A DNA stretch of 40,268 nucleotides from an uncultured Acidobacteriia bacterium. Its GTDB lineage: Bacteria; Acidobacteriota; Terriglobia; Bryobacterales; Bryobacteraceae. Positions within the stretch are counted from its first letter, which is position 1. Every line of letters starts with the position of its first letter. Positions 1 to 7,444 of this stretch are shown one piece after another. The stretch lies in NCBI GenBank assembly GCA_903900705.1, contig CAIUOG010000037.1, positions 1 to 40,268 of the forward strand, written 5' to 3'. The position numbers and the translations under genes were made by a program. The notes below the pieces were generated by a model, which saw only the letters and a program-made list of their open reading frames with translations, did not search any database and was not told the DNA's origin.

Positions 1-263
1 CGGAGGGCATCCGGATACGTGGAGCGCGGGGGCAGAGCGTCGTTGTACATGATGGAATCGCCCTTGGCGAGAAGCGCATCGGCCAGCGTGTTTTTGATTT
101 CCACCGACTTCGGATTGGTCTTCTGGGCGGCGGTGAGAGCGGTGATTGCCTCATCGTACTTCTTTTCGGCAATCTGCTTTTTCGCCGTGGTCACGACGGC
201 GGGGTCTGCGGCGAGGAGGGCTCCGGCGAAGGCCAGAAGCAGGGCTGATTTTTTGAAACTCAT
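1..263 (-). CDS. N-terminal part of an exported TPR-like protein (partial)
   Basis: Reading leftwards from an ATG at 263, the frame stays open to the window edge and gives 87 residues, so the C-terminus lies outside. The N-terminus (MSFKKSALLLAFAGALLAAD) is a plausible signal peptide: two lysines, a hydrophobic core and a small-residue cleavage site. The mature part contains alternating helical stretches such as IAEKKYDEAITAL and VEIKNTLADALLAKGD, which resemble tetratricopeptide repeats. It is probably a periplasmic or secreted TPR protein, but no function can be given from this fragment. It reads in the same direction as the phosphatase at 329-883, with 65 bp between them. Confidence 0.55.
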   Translation of the reverse strand, partial: MSFKKSALLLAFAGALLAADPAVVTTAKKQIAEKKYDEAITALTAAQKTNPKSVEIKNTLADALLAKGDSIMYNDALPPRSTYPDAL

Positions 264-328
264 AGTTGAATTGTAGCTTTCCCGTTCAAAAGTCTGTAGT
301 TCGAGGATGCAGCCGGCAGCGCCCCGAT

Positions 329-883
329 TCAGGAATTCCACCGTTCGATGACCCGGGCGCCGTGTTCGAAGCTGAGAACGGAGACACCGGCGGTGCCGAG
401 CAGGAACCGCTTACCCTCTTCGGGCGGGAGGCCCAGCCAGCAGGCGGCGAGAATGCGGAGCAGGTGGCCGTGGGCGAACAAGATGGCGTCGCCATCGGCG
501 GCGAGGGCGCGCTCGATGGCGGCGTTGGCGCGGGCACCCACCTGTTCGACGGTTTCACCGTTCGGAACGCCGTCGCGAAAGATGTACCAGCCGGGGCGGG
601 TGGCACGGATTTCCGGGCCGGTGCGGCCCTCGTAATCGCCATAATCCCATTCGACCAGGTTGGGTTCCAGCTGAGCCTGCCCGCCAAAGCCGGCCAGTTC
701 ACAGGTGCGCATGGCGCGCCGCAGCGGGCTGGTGAGAACGAGGGAGAACCGGCGACCGGCGAGTTTTTCGCGGACCGCAAGGGCCTGCGCTTCGCCGGCC
801 GGGGTGAGGGGGATATCGGTCAATCCTGTATGTGCGCCGGAGACGGTCCATTCCGTTTCCCCATGGCGAATGAGCCAGATCAT
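329..883 (-). CDS. Histidine phosphatase family protein (phosphoglycerate-mutase-like)
   Basis: This 184-residue protein opens with MIWLIRHGETEW, the RHG signature of the histidine phosphatase superfamily. His7 would be the phospho-acceptor. The second conserved histidine lies in LFAHGHLLR near the C-terminus, and a conserved glutamate region sits at LVEWDYGDYEG. Length and motif spacing match small cytosolic CobC/GpmB-like phosphatases. The substrate cannot be deduced. A longer in-frame extension upstream reads as low-complexity Arg/His-rich sequence antisense to the beta-helix gene, so the ATG just before the RHG motif was chosen. It diverges from the gene at 926, leaving a 42-bp shared upstream region. 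Confidence 0.85.
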   Translation of the reverse strand: MIWLIRHGETEWTVSGAHTGLTDIPLTPAGEAQALAVREKLAGRRFSLVLTSPLRRAMRTCELAGFGGQAQLEPNLVEWDYGDYEGRTGPEIRATRPGWYIFRDGVPNGETVEQVGARANAAIERALAADGDAILFAHGHLLRILAACWLGLPPEEGKRFLLGTAGVSVLSFEHGARVIERWNS

Positions 884-925
884 TTTTCTATCTTGAGCTA
901 TGCTGGGCGACAGGTCACCTTCCGC

Positions 926-3433
926 ATGATGAAGTTTTGGTTTTGTCTTGTTTCGGCGTGTCTGGTTGCGCACGCTCAGTCGACGCTGAATCTGTCGCGC
1001 GATTTGGTTGCGAAGGGGATTGAAACGTCGAACATGACGCCCAATCAGGCGGGTCTGGACGCGCGACCGCTGTTCGAGGCGGGGGTGGCGTGGGCGGTGA
1101 AGAACGGGGTGGGCACGGTGACGGCGGACCCGGGCAGCTATTTCTTTCTGTCGCCGCACAGTGCGAACCAGCATGTGTTGCTGAGTGGTGTGGCGAACCT
1201 GACGGTGGATCTGCAGAATTCGGATTTGTGGTTTGCAAGCAGCCACACGGCGGCGATGGAATGCGCGGGCTGCATTGGCGTGACGCTGCAGAACTTTACG
1301 GTGGATTACCAGCAGTTGCCGTTCACGCAGGCGGGCATCACGGCGGTGGATTCGGTGAACCGGCGGCTGACGTTCCAGACGCTCGCGGGGTGGCAGTCAC
1401 CGGCGGACTTCAATGGCAACCGCGCGGCGGACAACAGCGACACGATCCGGATGTTCATTTTCCGGAATGGCGTGCCGTTGGCGCAGGTGGGCCGGTTGGG
1501 AGCGGCGCGGCCGGTTTCCGGCAATACGATCCAGATCAGCAACCTGACGGACCCGTGGGCGCAACCGCCGAATATCGCGGTGATTCAGCCGGGAGACACG
1601 CTGGTGTGGACGGACCGCGGCGGACCGGCGGCGATTCAGGTGACCGGGGGCCAGAAGGTGACAGTACATAACGTGTCGATTTACTCGGGCGGGCAGATGG
1701 GGCTCAGTTTCGTCAGAACGAGCGGCGCGACCGCGGACCACGTACAGGTGATTCCCCGCCCCGGCAGCGGGAGGCTGATCAGCACGAATGCGGACGGTAT
1801 TCATGTGAGCTTCGCGCTGGCAAACAATGCGTTCACGAATAACATTGTGCGGAGGACTTGTGATGATGCGCTGTCGATGTCCGCGCTGTGGACGGCGACG
1901 GTGGCCGGGACGCCTTCCGGAACTCCGTTGGGGACGACGGTGCAGGTGACGCGAAATTCCAACTCGCCGTTTGCCGCGGGTGCGCCGGTTTCGTTCATCA
2001 GCCCGGCGGACGCCTCGGTTGCGGGCAGCGCGAACATCGTGGCGGAGAGCCCGGCGGCAGCGGCACAGACGCTCACCGATGGGGAGATGGTGACGCTGAC
2101 GCTGGATAAGGCGGTGCCGGGGCTGGCGGCGGGATTCGGCATGATTGACAACGACCCGCTGAAGCGCGGCACCGGTTCCGTAATGGCGAACAACACGGTG
2201 CAGGAGGTGGTTTACTCGCGCGGCATCTGGCTGAGCGGGATGCAGAGCACGAACGTGCATGACAACCTGATCCAGCGAACGGCCAATGCGGGGATTCTGG
2301 TGCAGCAGTTGACGAACGGGCCGTGGAGCAGCGGGCCGTCGTCCGCCATCACGGTGAAAAACAATCTGGTGGACGGGGCGATCGGGTATGGCGGGGTTTC
2401 GGCGGGGCCGGTGGAGGCGGCGGCGGCCATTCATTCGGTGGCGGAGAGCGGCGCGAACGGGCAGGTGACGACGCGGCCGTTTTCGAGCTTTTTCGTGACC
2501 GGCAACCGGGTGACGAACTCGCCGCGGACGGCGATCCGGCTGGAGAATGTGGCGGGCGGAAATCTGACGGATAACGTGATCCAGGGCTTCGGACTGAGTG
2601 CGGCGGCGAATGTCTACGCGATTCCGCCGTGCTGCGAAACGATGGCGCAGTACCTTGCCGATTTCGCGATGCCGGTGCTTTCGACGAACAGCCTGCTGAC
2701 GGTATCGGGCAACGCGTCGACCGACAGCAGCACGCTGGTGTCGACGGTTTCGAGCGCGGGGTATTTTCCGAGAGTCGCGGTGGATTCGTGGGTGGTGGCG
2801 TTTGGCGCGAACCTGGCGGCGACGGCGATTGCGACGTCTCTGCCCTTCCCCACGTCGCTGGGTGGCGTGAGCATTTCGGTGACGGACAGCGCGGGGGTGA
2901 CGCGGGCGGCGCCGATCTATTACACGTCGCCGACGCAGGTGGCATATCTGGTGCCGGACGGGACAGCGGCGGGGATGGCGACGGTGAAGATTGGCGGCGC
3001 GACGGGGATGGCGCAGGTGGACAGCGTCGCGCCAGGGATCTACTCGGCCAACGCGAGCGGAACGGGCGTGGCGGCGGCGCTGGCGGCGGTCTATACGGCG
3101 GCGGGCGGAGTGATTCCGGAGCCGGTGTTTCAATGCGCGGGCGGGGCTGGAACGTGCGTGACCGCGCCGCTCGCGATGGGCGGGGCTTCCGATGTGCTGA
3201 TCGTGTCCCTGTACGGGACGGGATTCCGGAATTTCAGCGCGGCGAAGAACGTGGTGGCGGAGGTGGGCGGCGTGATGGTGACGGTGCAGTATATCGGCGC
3301 GGTGGCCGGAAATCCGGGGCTGGATCAGGTGAATCTGATTATTCCGGCGAGCCTGGGGGGCGCGGGGGAAGTGCCGGTGGTGCTGACGGTAGATGGGCAG
3401 ACGGCGAATGTGGTGACGATCAACGTGAAATAG
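926..3433 (+). CDS. Secreted right-handed beta-helix protein with TIGR03437-type C-terminal domain
   Basis: The protein has 835 residues. The start is ATG 926, with ATG 929 equally possible. It is followed by a signal peptide (MKFWFCLVSACLVAHAQ, cleavage after AHA). The central part, roughly residues 100-570, has recurring short beta-strand units such as VTVHNVSIYSGGQMG, AFTNNIVRR and TNVHDNLIQRT. These are typical of pectate-lyase or NosD-like parallel beta-helices that bind or cleave polysaccharides. From about residue 615 to the end, the pattern VAFGANL..GVSISVTDSAG..APIYYTSPTQVAYLVP matches the Ig-like TIGR03437 module that is expanded in Solibacter-type Acidobacteria. It is probably exported; the substrate is unknown. 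Its last 14 bp overlap the convergent glycosyltransferase gene. The frame is open upstream of 926, but that part reads antisense to the phosphatase and is not coding. Confidence 0.88.
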   Translation: MMKFWFCLVSACLVAHAQSTLNLSRDLVAKGIETSNMTPNQAGLDARPLFEAGVAWAVKNGVGTVTADPGSYFFLSPHSANQHVLLSGVANLTVDLQNSDLWFASSHTAAMECAGCIGVTLQNFTVDYQQLPFTQAGITAVDSVNRRLTFQTLAGWQSPADFNGNRAADNSDTIRMFIFRNGVPLAQVGRLGAARPVSGNTIQISNLTDPWAQPPNIAVIQPGDTLVWTDRGGPAAIQVTGGQKVTVHNVSIYSGGQMGLSFVRTSGATADHVQVIPRPGSGRLISTNADGIHVSFALANNAFTNNIVRRTCDDALSMSALWTATVAGTPSGTPLGTTVQVTRNSNSPFAAGAPVSFISPADASVAGSANIVAESPAAAAQTLTDGEMVTLTLDKAVPGLAAGFGMIDNDPLKRGTGSVMANNTVQEVVYSRGIWLSGMQSTNVHDNLIQRTANAGILVQQLTNGPWSSGPSSAITVKNNLVDGAIGYGGVSAGPVEAAAAIHSVAESGANGQVTTRPFSSFFVTGNRVTNSPRTAIRLENVAGGNLTDNVIQGFGLSAAANVYAIPPCCETMAQYLADFAMPVLSTNSLLTVSGNASTDSSTLVSTVSSAGYFPRVAVDSWVVAFGANLAATAIATSLPFPTSLGGVSISVTDSAGVTRAAPIYYTSPTQVAYLVPDGTAAGMATVKIGGATGMAQVDSVAPGIYSANASGTGVAAALAAVYTAAGGVIPEPVFQCAGGAGTCVTAPLAMGGASDVLIVSLYGTGFRNFSAAKNVVAEVGGVMVTVQYIGAVAGNPGLDQVNLIIPASLGGAGEVPVVLTVDGQTANVVTINVK

Positions 3434-4274
3434 GGGTGACGGGGCCGGGGATGTCCGCGCCGGGGTAGTGGTGCCGGATGCGCTTCCAGGTCTCTTTCAT
3501 GGCGCGGTCGCGTGCGCCGACGACGTTGGTGAAATGCCAGATCCAGGCAAGATCAATGAATTCGTACAGGCGATCCAACGAGAGGATTCGGTTCAATTCC
3601 TTGCGGGATGAGGCGGCGAGCATGGCTTCGATGGGGTGGAGGTTGACGCAATTCAGCAGGTTGAAGGGCAGCGGAATGTACTCCAGGCGCACGCCCTTGG
3701 CGCGCAGGAAGCAGTTGAGCAGGGGCTGATCTGTGCCGACATCGCCGGCGCGGGTTATTTTCAGAATTTGGTCCCAATGCAGGCGGGCAAATTCCACGAA
3801 TTCCCGGAAGAGTTTGTGCTCACTCGCGGGGATGACGACGACCCCGGTGTTTACGACATCCCACCAACGGAGGTCAAGACCCGGAAACAGGGGTGCAAAG
3901 GCCCGGATGCCGTTTTCGTTCCAGCGGGAAGAACCGTCGCGGACGGCGCGGATGGTTTCGGGGGAAAGATCGAAAAGCGAGGGCGCGTCCCAATGAATCA
4001 TGGTGTCGGCGTCAACCATGGCGATCTCGGCATCCTCGCCGAACTTCGCGGCGAGGGACTCGATGGCAAGCCAGCGTTGCAGGGTGGGGGGAAGACGCCG
4101 GAAGCCGGCGTCTTCGGGTGGTTGATCGAGCACGACGAAGTTGACGCCATTCCGTTGGCACCACCATTGCCAGGCGGCGCGGCCGTAAATGCCGTAGTCC
4201 GTGTGTCTGCGAATGGTTTTGCCTCTCCGGACGGAACCCGGGATGAGGGCCATAGCCACTATTTTGGCTGGCAT
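3420..4274 (-). CDS. GT8-like glycosyltransferase (GT-A fold)
   Basis: This 284-residue protein has a DAD motif (D88-A-D90) inside IAMVDADTMIHWDAP, which would bind the metal and nucleotide sugar in GT-A enzymes. Other GT8-like features are VNTGVVVIPAS (the strand that usually follows the acceptor loop), DVGTDQPLLNCFL, and a C-terminal WIWHFTNV that recalls the His of the family's HxGxxKPW motif. No signal peptide or membrane span is seen, so it should be cytosolic. Donor and acceptor are unknown. Its ATG at 4274 is one base from the stop of the PAP2 gene, so it is almost certainly co-transcribed as the last gene of the kinase/OGT/PAP2 array. The 3' end overlaps the convergent beta-helix gene by 14 bp. 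Confidence 0.7.
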   Translation of the reverse strand: MPAKIVAMALIPGSVRRGKTIRRHTDYGIYGRAAWQWWCQRNGVNFVVLDQPPEDAGFRRLPPTLQRWLAIESLAAKFGEDAEIAMVDADTMIHWDAPSLFDLSPETIRAVRDGSSRWNENGIRAFAPLFPGLDLRWWDVVNTGVVVIPASEHKLFREFVEFARLHWDQILKITRAGDVGTDQPLLNCFLRAKGVRLEYIPLPFNLLNCVNLHPIEAMLAASSRKELNRILSLDRLYEFIDLAWIWHFTNVVGARDRAMKETWKRIRHHYPGADIPGPVTPISR

Positions 4275-4275
4275 G

Positions 4276-5223
4276 TCAGGCCCTGGCCACAGCGTCCAGC
4301 ATGGGTTGGTAGATGGAACCGCCGGATTGCTGAATCAGCTTATAGACGATGCTTTTGGTCATGATGGCATCCTTCAGCAGATCTTTGACTTTGGGGTAGG
4401 CGAAGATGAACTCGGACATTTTGAGAATCATGATCCAGGATGCAATCGAGTCGGAGGGGTAGTGTACGCGCGCCAGAACACGGCGGTCACCGATATCAAC
4501 AGCTAATTGCTGCAGCGCCCCCCAATTCGCTGAGGTCATGGAAGTACCGGTGCGTATGCGGTCTTCCATGACGCCTCCAAGAGCGAGCAGCGCCTGCGAG
4601 CAATGGCCGCAGACCATGGAGGGCGTGTCCGCCGAAAGAGCCTCGTAGCATGCGAAATCACTGTACCCGAGGATCATGGCCATCTGCCAGGGACGAGGTC
4701 TTTGGAGTTTGGTCTTCAGCCAAAGGATGGAATTGACCTTCCCGAGATAGGCCGCCTTGAAAATAGCAAGAAGGTCAAGCACATCACTGTCTGATAACGA
4801 CCGATCATAGTTCCGGAAGAACCGCCCCCACTTGGGTACCATGACATCTTCATCCTGGAAAAGGGCCTGTTGGGTGGGCCGTGGCGGCAGTCCGGCTGGG
4901 GCGCTGATCGGGAGAGTCAGGGGGTCCGGGGAAGAAGTGTAGAGATTCCTCAGGAGGTCCAGATCGGCGATCGTGAGAGCCTTCATCGTTGGCACAGACT
5001 TGCCCGTCCAACTCATTGACTGCGGATCAAAAACGGGCCAGATGGAGTCCTGAATGAATTGCAGCGTATCGTTCCGCCACTTCAGAAAGGATGACTGGCC
5101 CCCAATCCAGTCGGGCGGAGGAACCGTCTTGGCGGCGGCTGCGAGGTTATCCTGGGGCATGAAGCCCCAGGGCGGGAAAATATCCCAGGAAGCCGGCGTG
5201 GAGAGATACTCTTTTTCGCTCAT
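4276..5223 (-). CDS. PAP2-superfamily acid phosphatase / vanadium-haloperoxidase-like protein
   Basis: The protein has 315 residues. All three parts of the PAP2/haloperoxidase active site can be traced. KX6RP is K170..R177-P178 in LKTKLQRPRP. The GH of PSGH is G206-H207 in MVCGHCSQ. The third motif is R248-X5-H254-X3-D258 in RRVLARVHYPSD. The usual PSGH is changed to VCGH and the serine of SRX5HX3D is Asp. The family transfers phosphate through a histidine, or binds vanadate for halide oxidation; which applies here cannot be told. No signal peptide or clear membrane helices are visible, so a soluble protein is likely, unlike lipid-phosphate PAP2 enzymes. Its ATG overlaps the stop of the OGT-like gene as ATGA, indicating translational coupling. 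Confidence 0.75.
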   Translation of the reverse strand: MSEKEYLSTPASWDIFPPWGFMPQDNLAAAAKTVPPPDWIGGQSSFLKWRNDTLQFIQDSIWPVFDPQSMSWTGKSVPTMKALTIADLDLLRNLYTSSPDPLTLPISAPAGLPPRPTQQALFQDEDVMVPKWGRFFRNYDRSLSDSDVLDLLAIFKAAYLGKVNSILWLKTKLQRPRPWQMAMILGYSDFACYEALSADTPSMVCGHCSQALLALGGVMEDRIRTGTSMTSANWGALQQLAVDIGDRRVLARVHYPSDSIASWIMILKMSEFIFAYPKVKDLLKDAIMTKSIVYKLIQQSGGSIYQPMLDAVARA

Positions 5224-7097
5224 TCAACTACTCCTTTGATGGTTTTCGTTTTGGAACACAACTGGCGCCAGATGGCGCGATATTCCCGTTCGATGCCGTC
5301 CATGACGAGACGGGGATTCATGAAGACGGAGCTTCGAAGGCGTTGCCGCAGGCCCTCGCGGATTGGCGCGAGCGCGGTGAAATCGGTACTGTAATGAACG
5401 GCCGTCTTCACGTAGTCATCGGTGGAATGGACGATAAAACCATCCAGCCCCAGACGGGAAAGAAGACTATGGCCAACGCGGCCTGCATGCGTTTCGCAGG
5501 CCAGCGTCAATACCGGGACGCCCATCCACAGGCAATCGAAGGTGGTGGTTGTACCGGCGTAAGGGAACGTATCGAGGGCAATATCACAGGTGGCCACCAG
5601 CGCCAGGTGAGCGGTGTTGTCGCGAGCACCGGCGAAACTGACGCGTGAGGGATCGACGCCGCGAGAGGAAATCTTTTGTTCGAGAAGAAGGCGCGTGGCG
5701 GAACCAGGAATGTCGAGCGCGGCGGAAGGGTGGTGGATCAGGAGCCTTGCGGACGGACTGTCCCGAAGAATCCGGCATACGGCATCCCAGACAAAGTCAT
5801 TCATCTTCGCGGGTCGCTGAAAGAGTCCGAAGGTACAGCCACCGTTGTGTATAGCAGGCAGCGGCGACAGGTCCGGGGCTGAGGGCGGTGGATCCCAGAG
5901 CAGGTAACCGTGGGCGGGACGCCGGAGCTGCTCGACGTACATGGATTCTTTGCCGGGCGGACAGATCCATTCGTCAGTGAAGATGAAGCCGGTATCGGCG
6001 GAGCCTGTGGTTGCGGGATAAAACGGCAGTTCCACGCAGGCGGGGGCAGGCCGGTAGCCGAAGACGGCGAGGTGCCGGTGGCGGAATTCCCAGCTGAGAT
6101 TTACGAGGATATCGATGCGATCTTTGCGGACCATCTGTGCGATTTTGCGGGGCGACCTGCCGCGCGCGTCTCGGGCATGGACAGGCATCTGCGACAGGGT
6201 CTCCCATGCGCCGGAATCTTCCGGCGAGGCGAGGTAACCGAAGATCTCAACGCCTTCGCGGGAGTGAGAACTGAGCATGGGTGGAACGAAGTGAGAGTTG
6301 GGGAGTCTATGGATTTCGTCGACGAGATACCCGATGCGGAGACACCTTTCGGAATCGTCAAAGACAGAGACAGGGAAAAAATGCCGGGGTCGGGGAGTGG
6401 GAGGCGTCGGTCCCCACTCACGCCAGGCGTCACGGGATTCGGAGGGATTGAAGGTGGTGTGATCGACCGCGCGCAGCCAGTTCTGCCGGGCGTGTTCATG
6501 CAGCGGCATGGCTTCGAGAGCGCGGCGTGCGACGGTGAGAGATTCTTCGGGCTCACCGGCCTGCCACAGAGCGGTGGCAAGGTTCGATTGGGTCTCCGGA
6601 TCGTCTGGATGCAGAACGGCGAGGCGACGCCGGAATTCCAGAACGATGTCCGGACGGGCAGCGGCCCAGGCGCAGGAAATCAGGCATTGCAGATCCGGTT
6701 CGGAGTCCGGTTCGGCCGCGACAACTTCGAGAAGATATTCGAGGGCGGACGGGAAACGGCCCGCGCCGAAAAGCGCAAGGCCACGGGCGCGATTCCAGGC
6801 GACATCGCGCGCCGAGACAGCGACTTGATCCAGGACCTCGAGCGCTTCGGTCCATTGGCCGCAGGCCTGCAAAGCATGACTCAGATCCAGAAGAGTGGCG
6901 GGGTGTGGCGAACGTTTCGCCGCACCCCGGAGCCGATGTAGTCCGCTTTTGTGATCCCCGCCGGCGAGGGCGGAAAGCCCACTCAGGCGCAATGCCTCCG
7001 TGTGGAGAGGGTTCTTTTCCAGCAGACGGTCAAGGATTAAAAGGGCCTCAGAATAGCGCGCCTGCAGAATCAGGCGCTCCGCCCGGACGAGATTCAC
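5220..7097 (-). CDS. TPR-containing O-GlcNAc-transferase-like (SPINDLY/GT41) glycosyltransferase
   Basis: The protein has 625 residues. Residues 1 to about 212 are tetratricopeptide repeats (for example YSEALLILDRLLEKNPLHTEAL). From about 248 to 615 comes a GT41-type catalytic region: LRIGYLVDEIHRLPNSHFVPP, then FGLFQRPAKMND with the lysine expected near the UDP-sugar, and the strongly OGT-like CDIALDTFPYAGTTTTFDCLWMGVPVLTL...RVGHSLL. GT41 enzymes add GlcNAc or fucose to Ser/Thr of cytosolic proteins, with the TPR arm selecting targets. The start is GTG 7097, preceded by AAGGA that overlaps the stop of the small gene upstream (10-bp gap). This coupling suggests the small Lys/Ser-rich protein could be a partner or substrate, which is inference. 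Confidence 0.8.
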   Translation of the reverse strand: MNLVRAERLILQARYSEALLILDRLLEKNPLHTEALRLSGLSALAGGDHKSGLHRLRGAAKRSPHPATLLDLSHALQACGQWTEALEVLDQVAVSARDVAWNRARGLALFGAGRFPSALEYLLEVVAAEPDSEPDLQCLISCAWAAARPDIVLEFRRRLAVLHPDDPETQSNLATALWQAGEPEESLTVARRALEAMPLHEHARQNWLRAVDHTTFNPSESRDAWREWGPTPPTPRPRHFFPVSVFDDSERCLRIGYLVDEIHRLPNSHFVPPMLSSHSREGVEIFGYLASPEDSGAWETLSQMPVHARDARGRSPRKIAQMVRKDRIDILVNLSWEFRHRHLAVFGYRPAPACVELPFYPATTGSADTGFIFTDEWICPPGKESMYVEQLRRPAHGYLLWDPPPSAPDLSPLPAIHNGGCTFGLFQRPAKMNDFVWDAVCRILRDSPSARLLIHHPSAALDIPGSATRLLLEQKISSRGVDPSRVSFAGARDNTAHLALVATCDIALDTFPYAGTTTTFDCLWMGVPVLTLACETHAGRVGHSLLSRLGLDGFIVHSTDDYVKTAVHYSTDFTALAPIREGLRQRLRSSVFMNPRLVMDGIEREYRAIWRQLCSKTKTIKGVVE

Positions 7098-7107
7098 CAG
7101 AATTTCC

Positions 7108-7383
7108 TTACGAGGTTTTCTTAGCGGCTTTTTTCGCGGCTGCCTTCTTCGTGGCCTTCGCCGGAGCGGGCTTCTTACTGGAAGAAGCGACGCGAATCAC
7201 AAGTCGGTTTGTCTCCGCATCCCGCTCCACAATCAAAGACGGAGTCTTACCGTCTTTCGCGTGGACCATGATATAGCCGTGTCCGTAGAACGGATGAAAA
7301 TGAAGCTCAGAACCCTTCAGTTTCAGGTCAATTTTCTCATTCTTGCCAAGTGGTTCGCTTAACAGATTTGTCGATTTGCTCAT
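7108..7383 (-). CDS. Small protein with histone-H1-like Lys/Ala tail, unknown function
   Basis: The 91-residue product is not a family I recognise. Residues 1 to about 66 form a compact region with a His/aromatic cluster (HFHPFYGHGYIMVH) followed by beta-strand-like LIVERDAETNRLVIRVAS. The last 25 residues are a flexible tail of Lys, Ala, Pro and Ser (SSSKKPAPAKATKKAAAKK...). Such tails occur in histone H1 and bacterial nucleoid proteins and often bind DNA or carry modifications. The ATG at 7383 was chosen because AAGGGA lies 11 nt upstream; a longer in-frame start at 7428 falls over a hairpin. The gene sits 61 bp downstream of the kinase gene and 10 bp upstream of the OGT-like gene. A role as modified substrate or regulator of the locus is inference only. 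Confidence 0.7.
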   Translation of the reverse strand: MSKSTNLLSEPLGKNEKIDLKLKGSELHFHPFYGHGYIMVHAKDGKTPSLIVERDAETNRLVIRVASSSKKPAPAKATKKAAAKKAAKKTS

Positions 7384-7413
7384 TGTTCGATGTTCCCTTT
7401 CGTTCCACCGGTT

Positions 7414-7428
7414 TTGCCGCACCGGCAA
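7414..7428 (-). other. Short hairpin between kinase and small-protein genes
   Basis: A perfect 6-bp inverted repeat (TTGCCG-CAC-CGGCAA) with a 3-nt loop lies between the kinase stop at 7445 and the small-protein ATG at 7383. There is no T-tract behind it, so it is not a standard terminator. It could be an RNA stability or processing element that sets different levels for the kinase and the downstream genes. Such a short dyad could also arise by chance in GC-rich DNA. Confidence 0.3.
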
Positions 7429-7444
7429 CGGTTCTTTGGCACCG

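Noticed and set aside
1397-3133. Open frame of 578 codons on the minus strand opposite the beta-helix gene
   Set aside because: Arg/His-rich composition and full overlap with a gene that has a signal peptide and a known C-terminal module.
7384-7428. Upstream extension of the small-protein gene to an ATG at 7428
   Set aside because: The added residues (MPVRQNRWNEREHRT) cover a hairpin and the ribosome-binding site of the better start at 7383.
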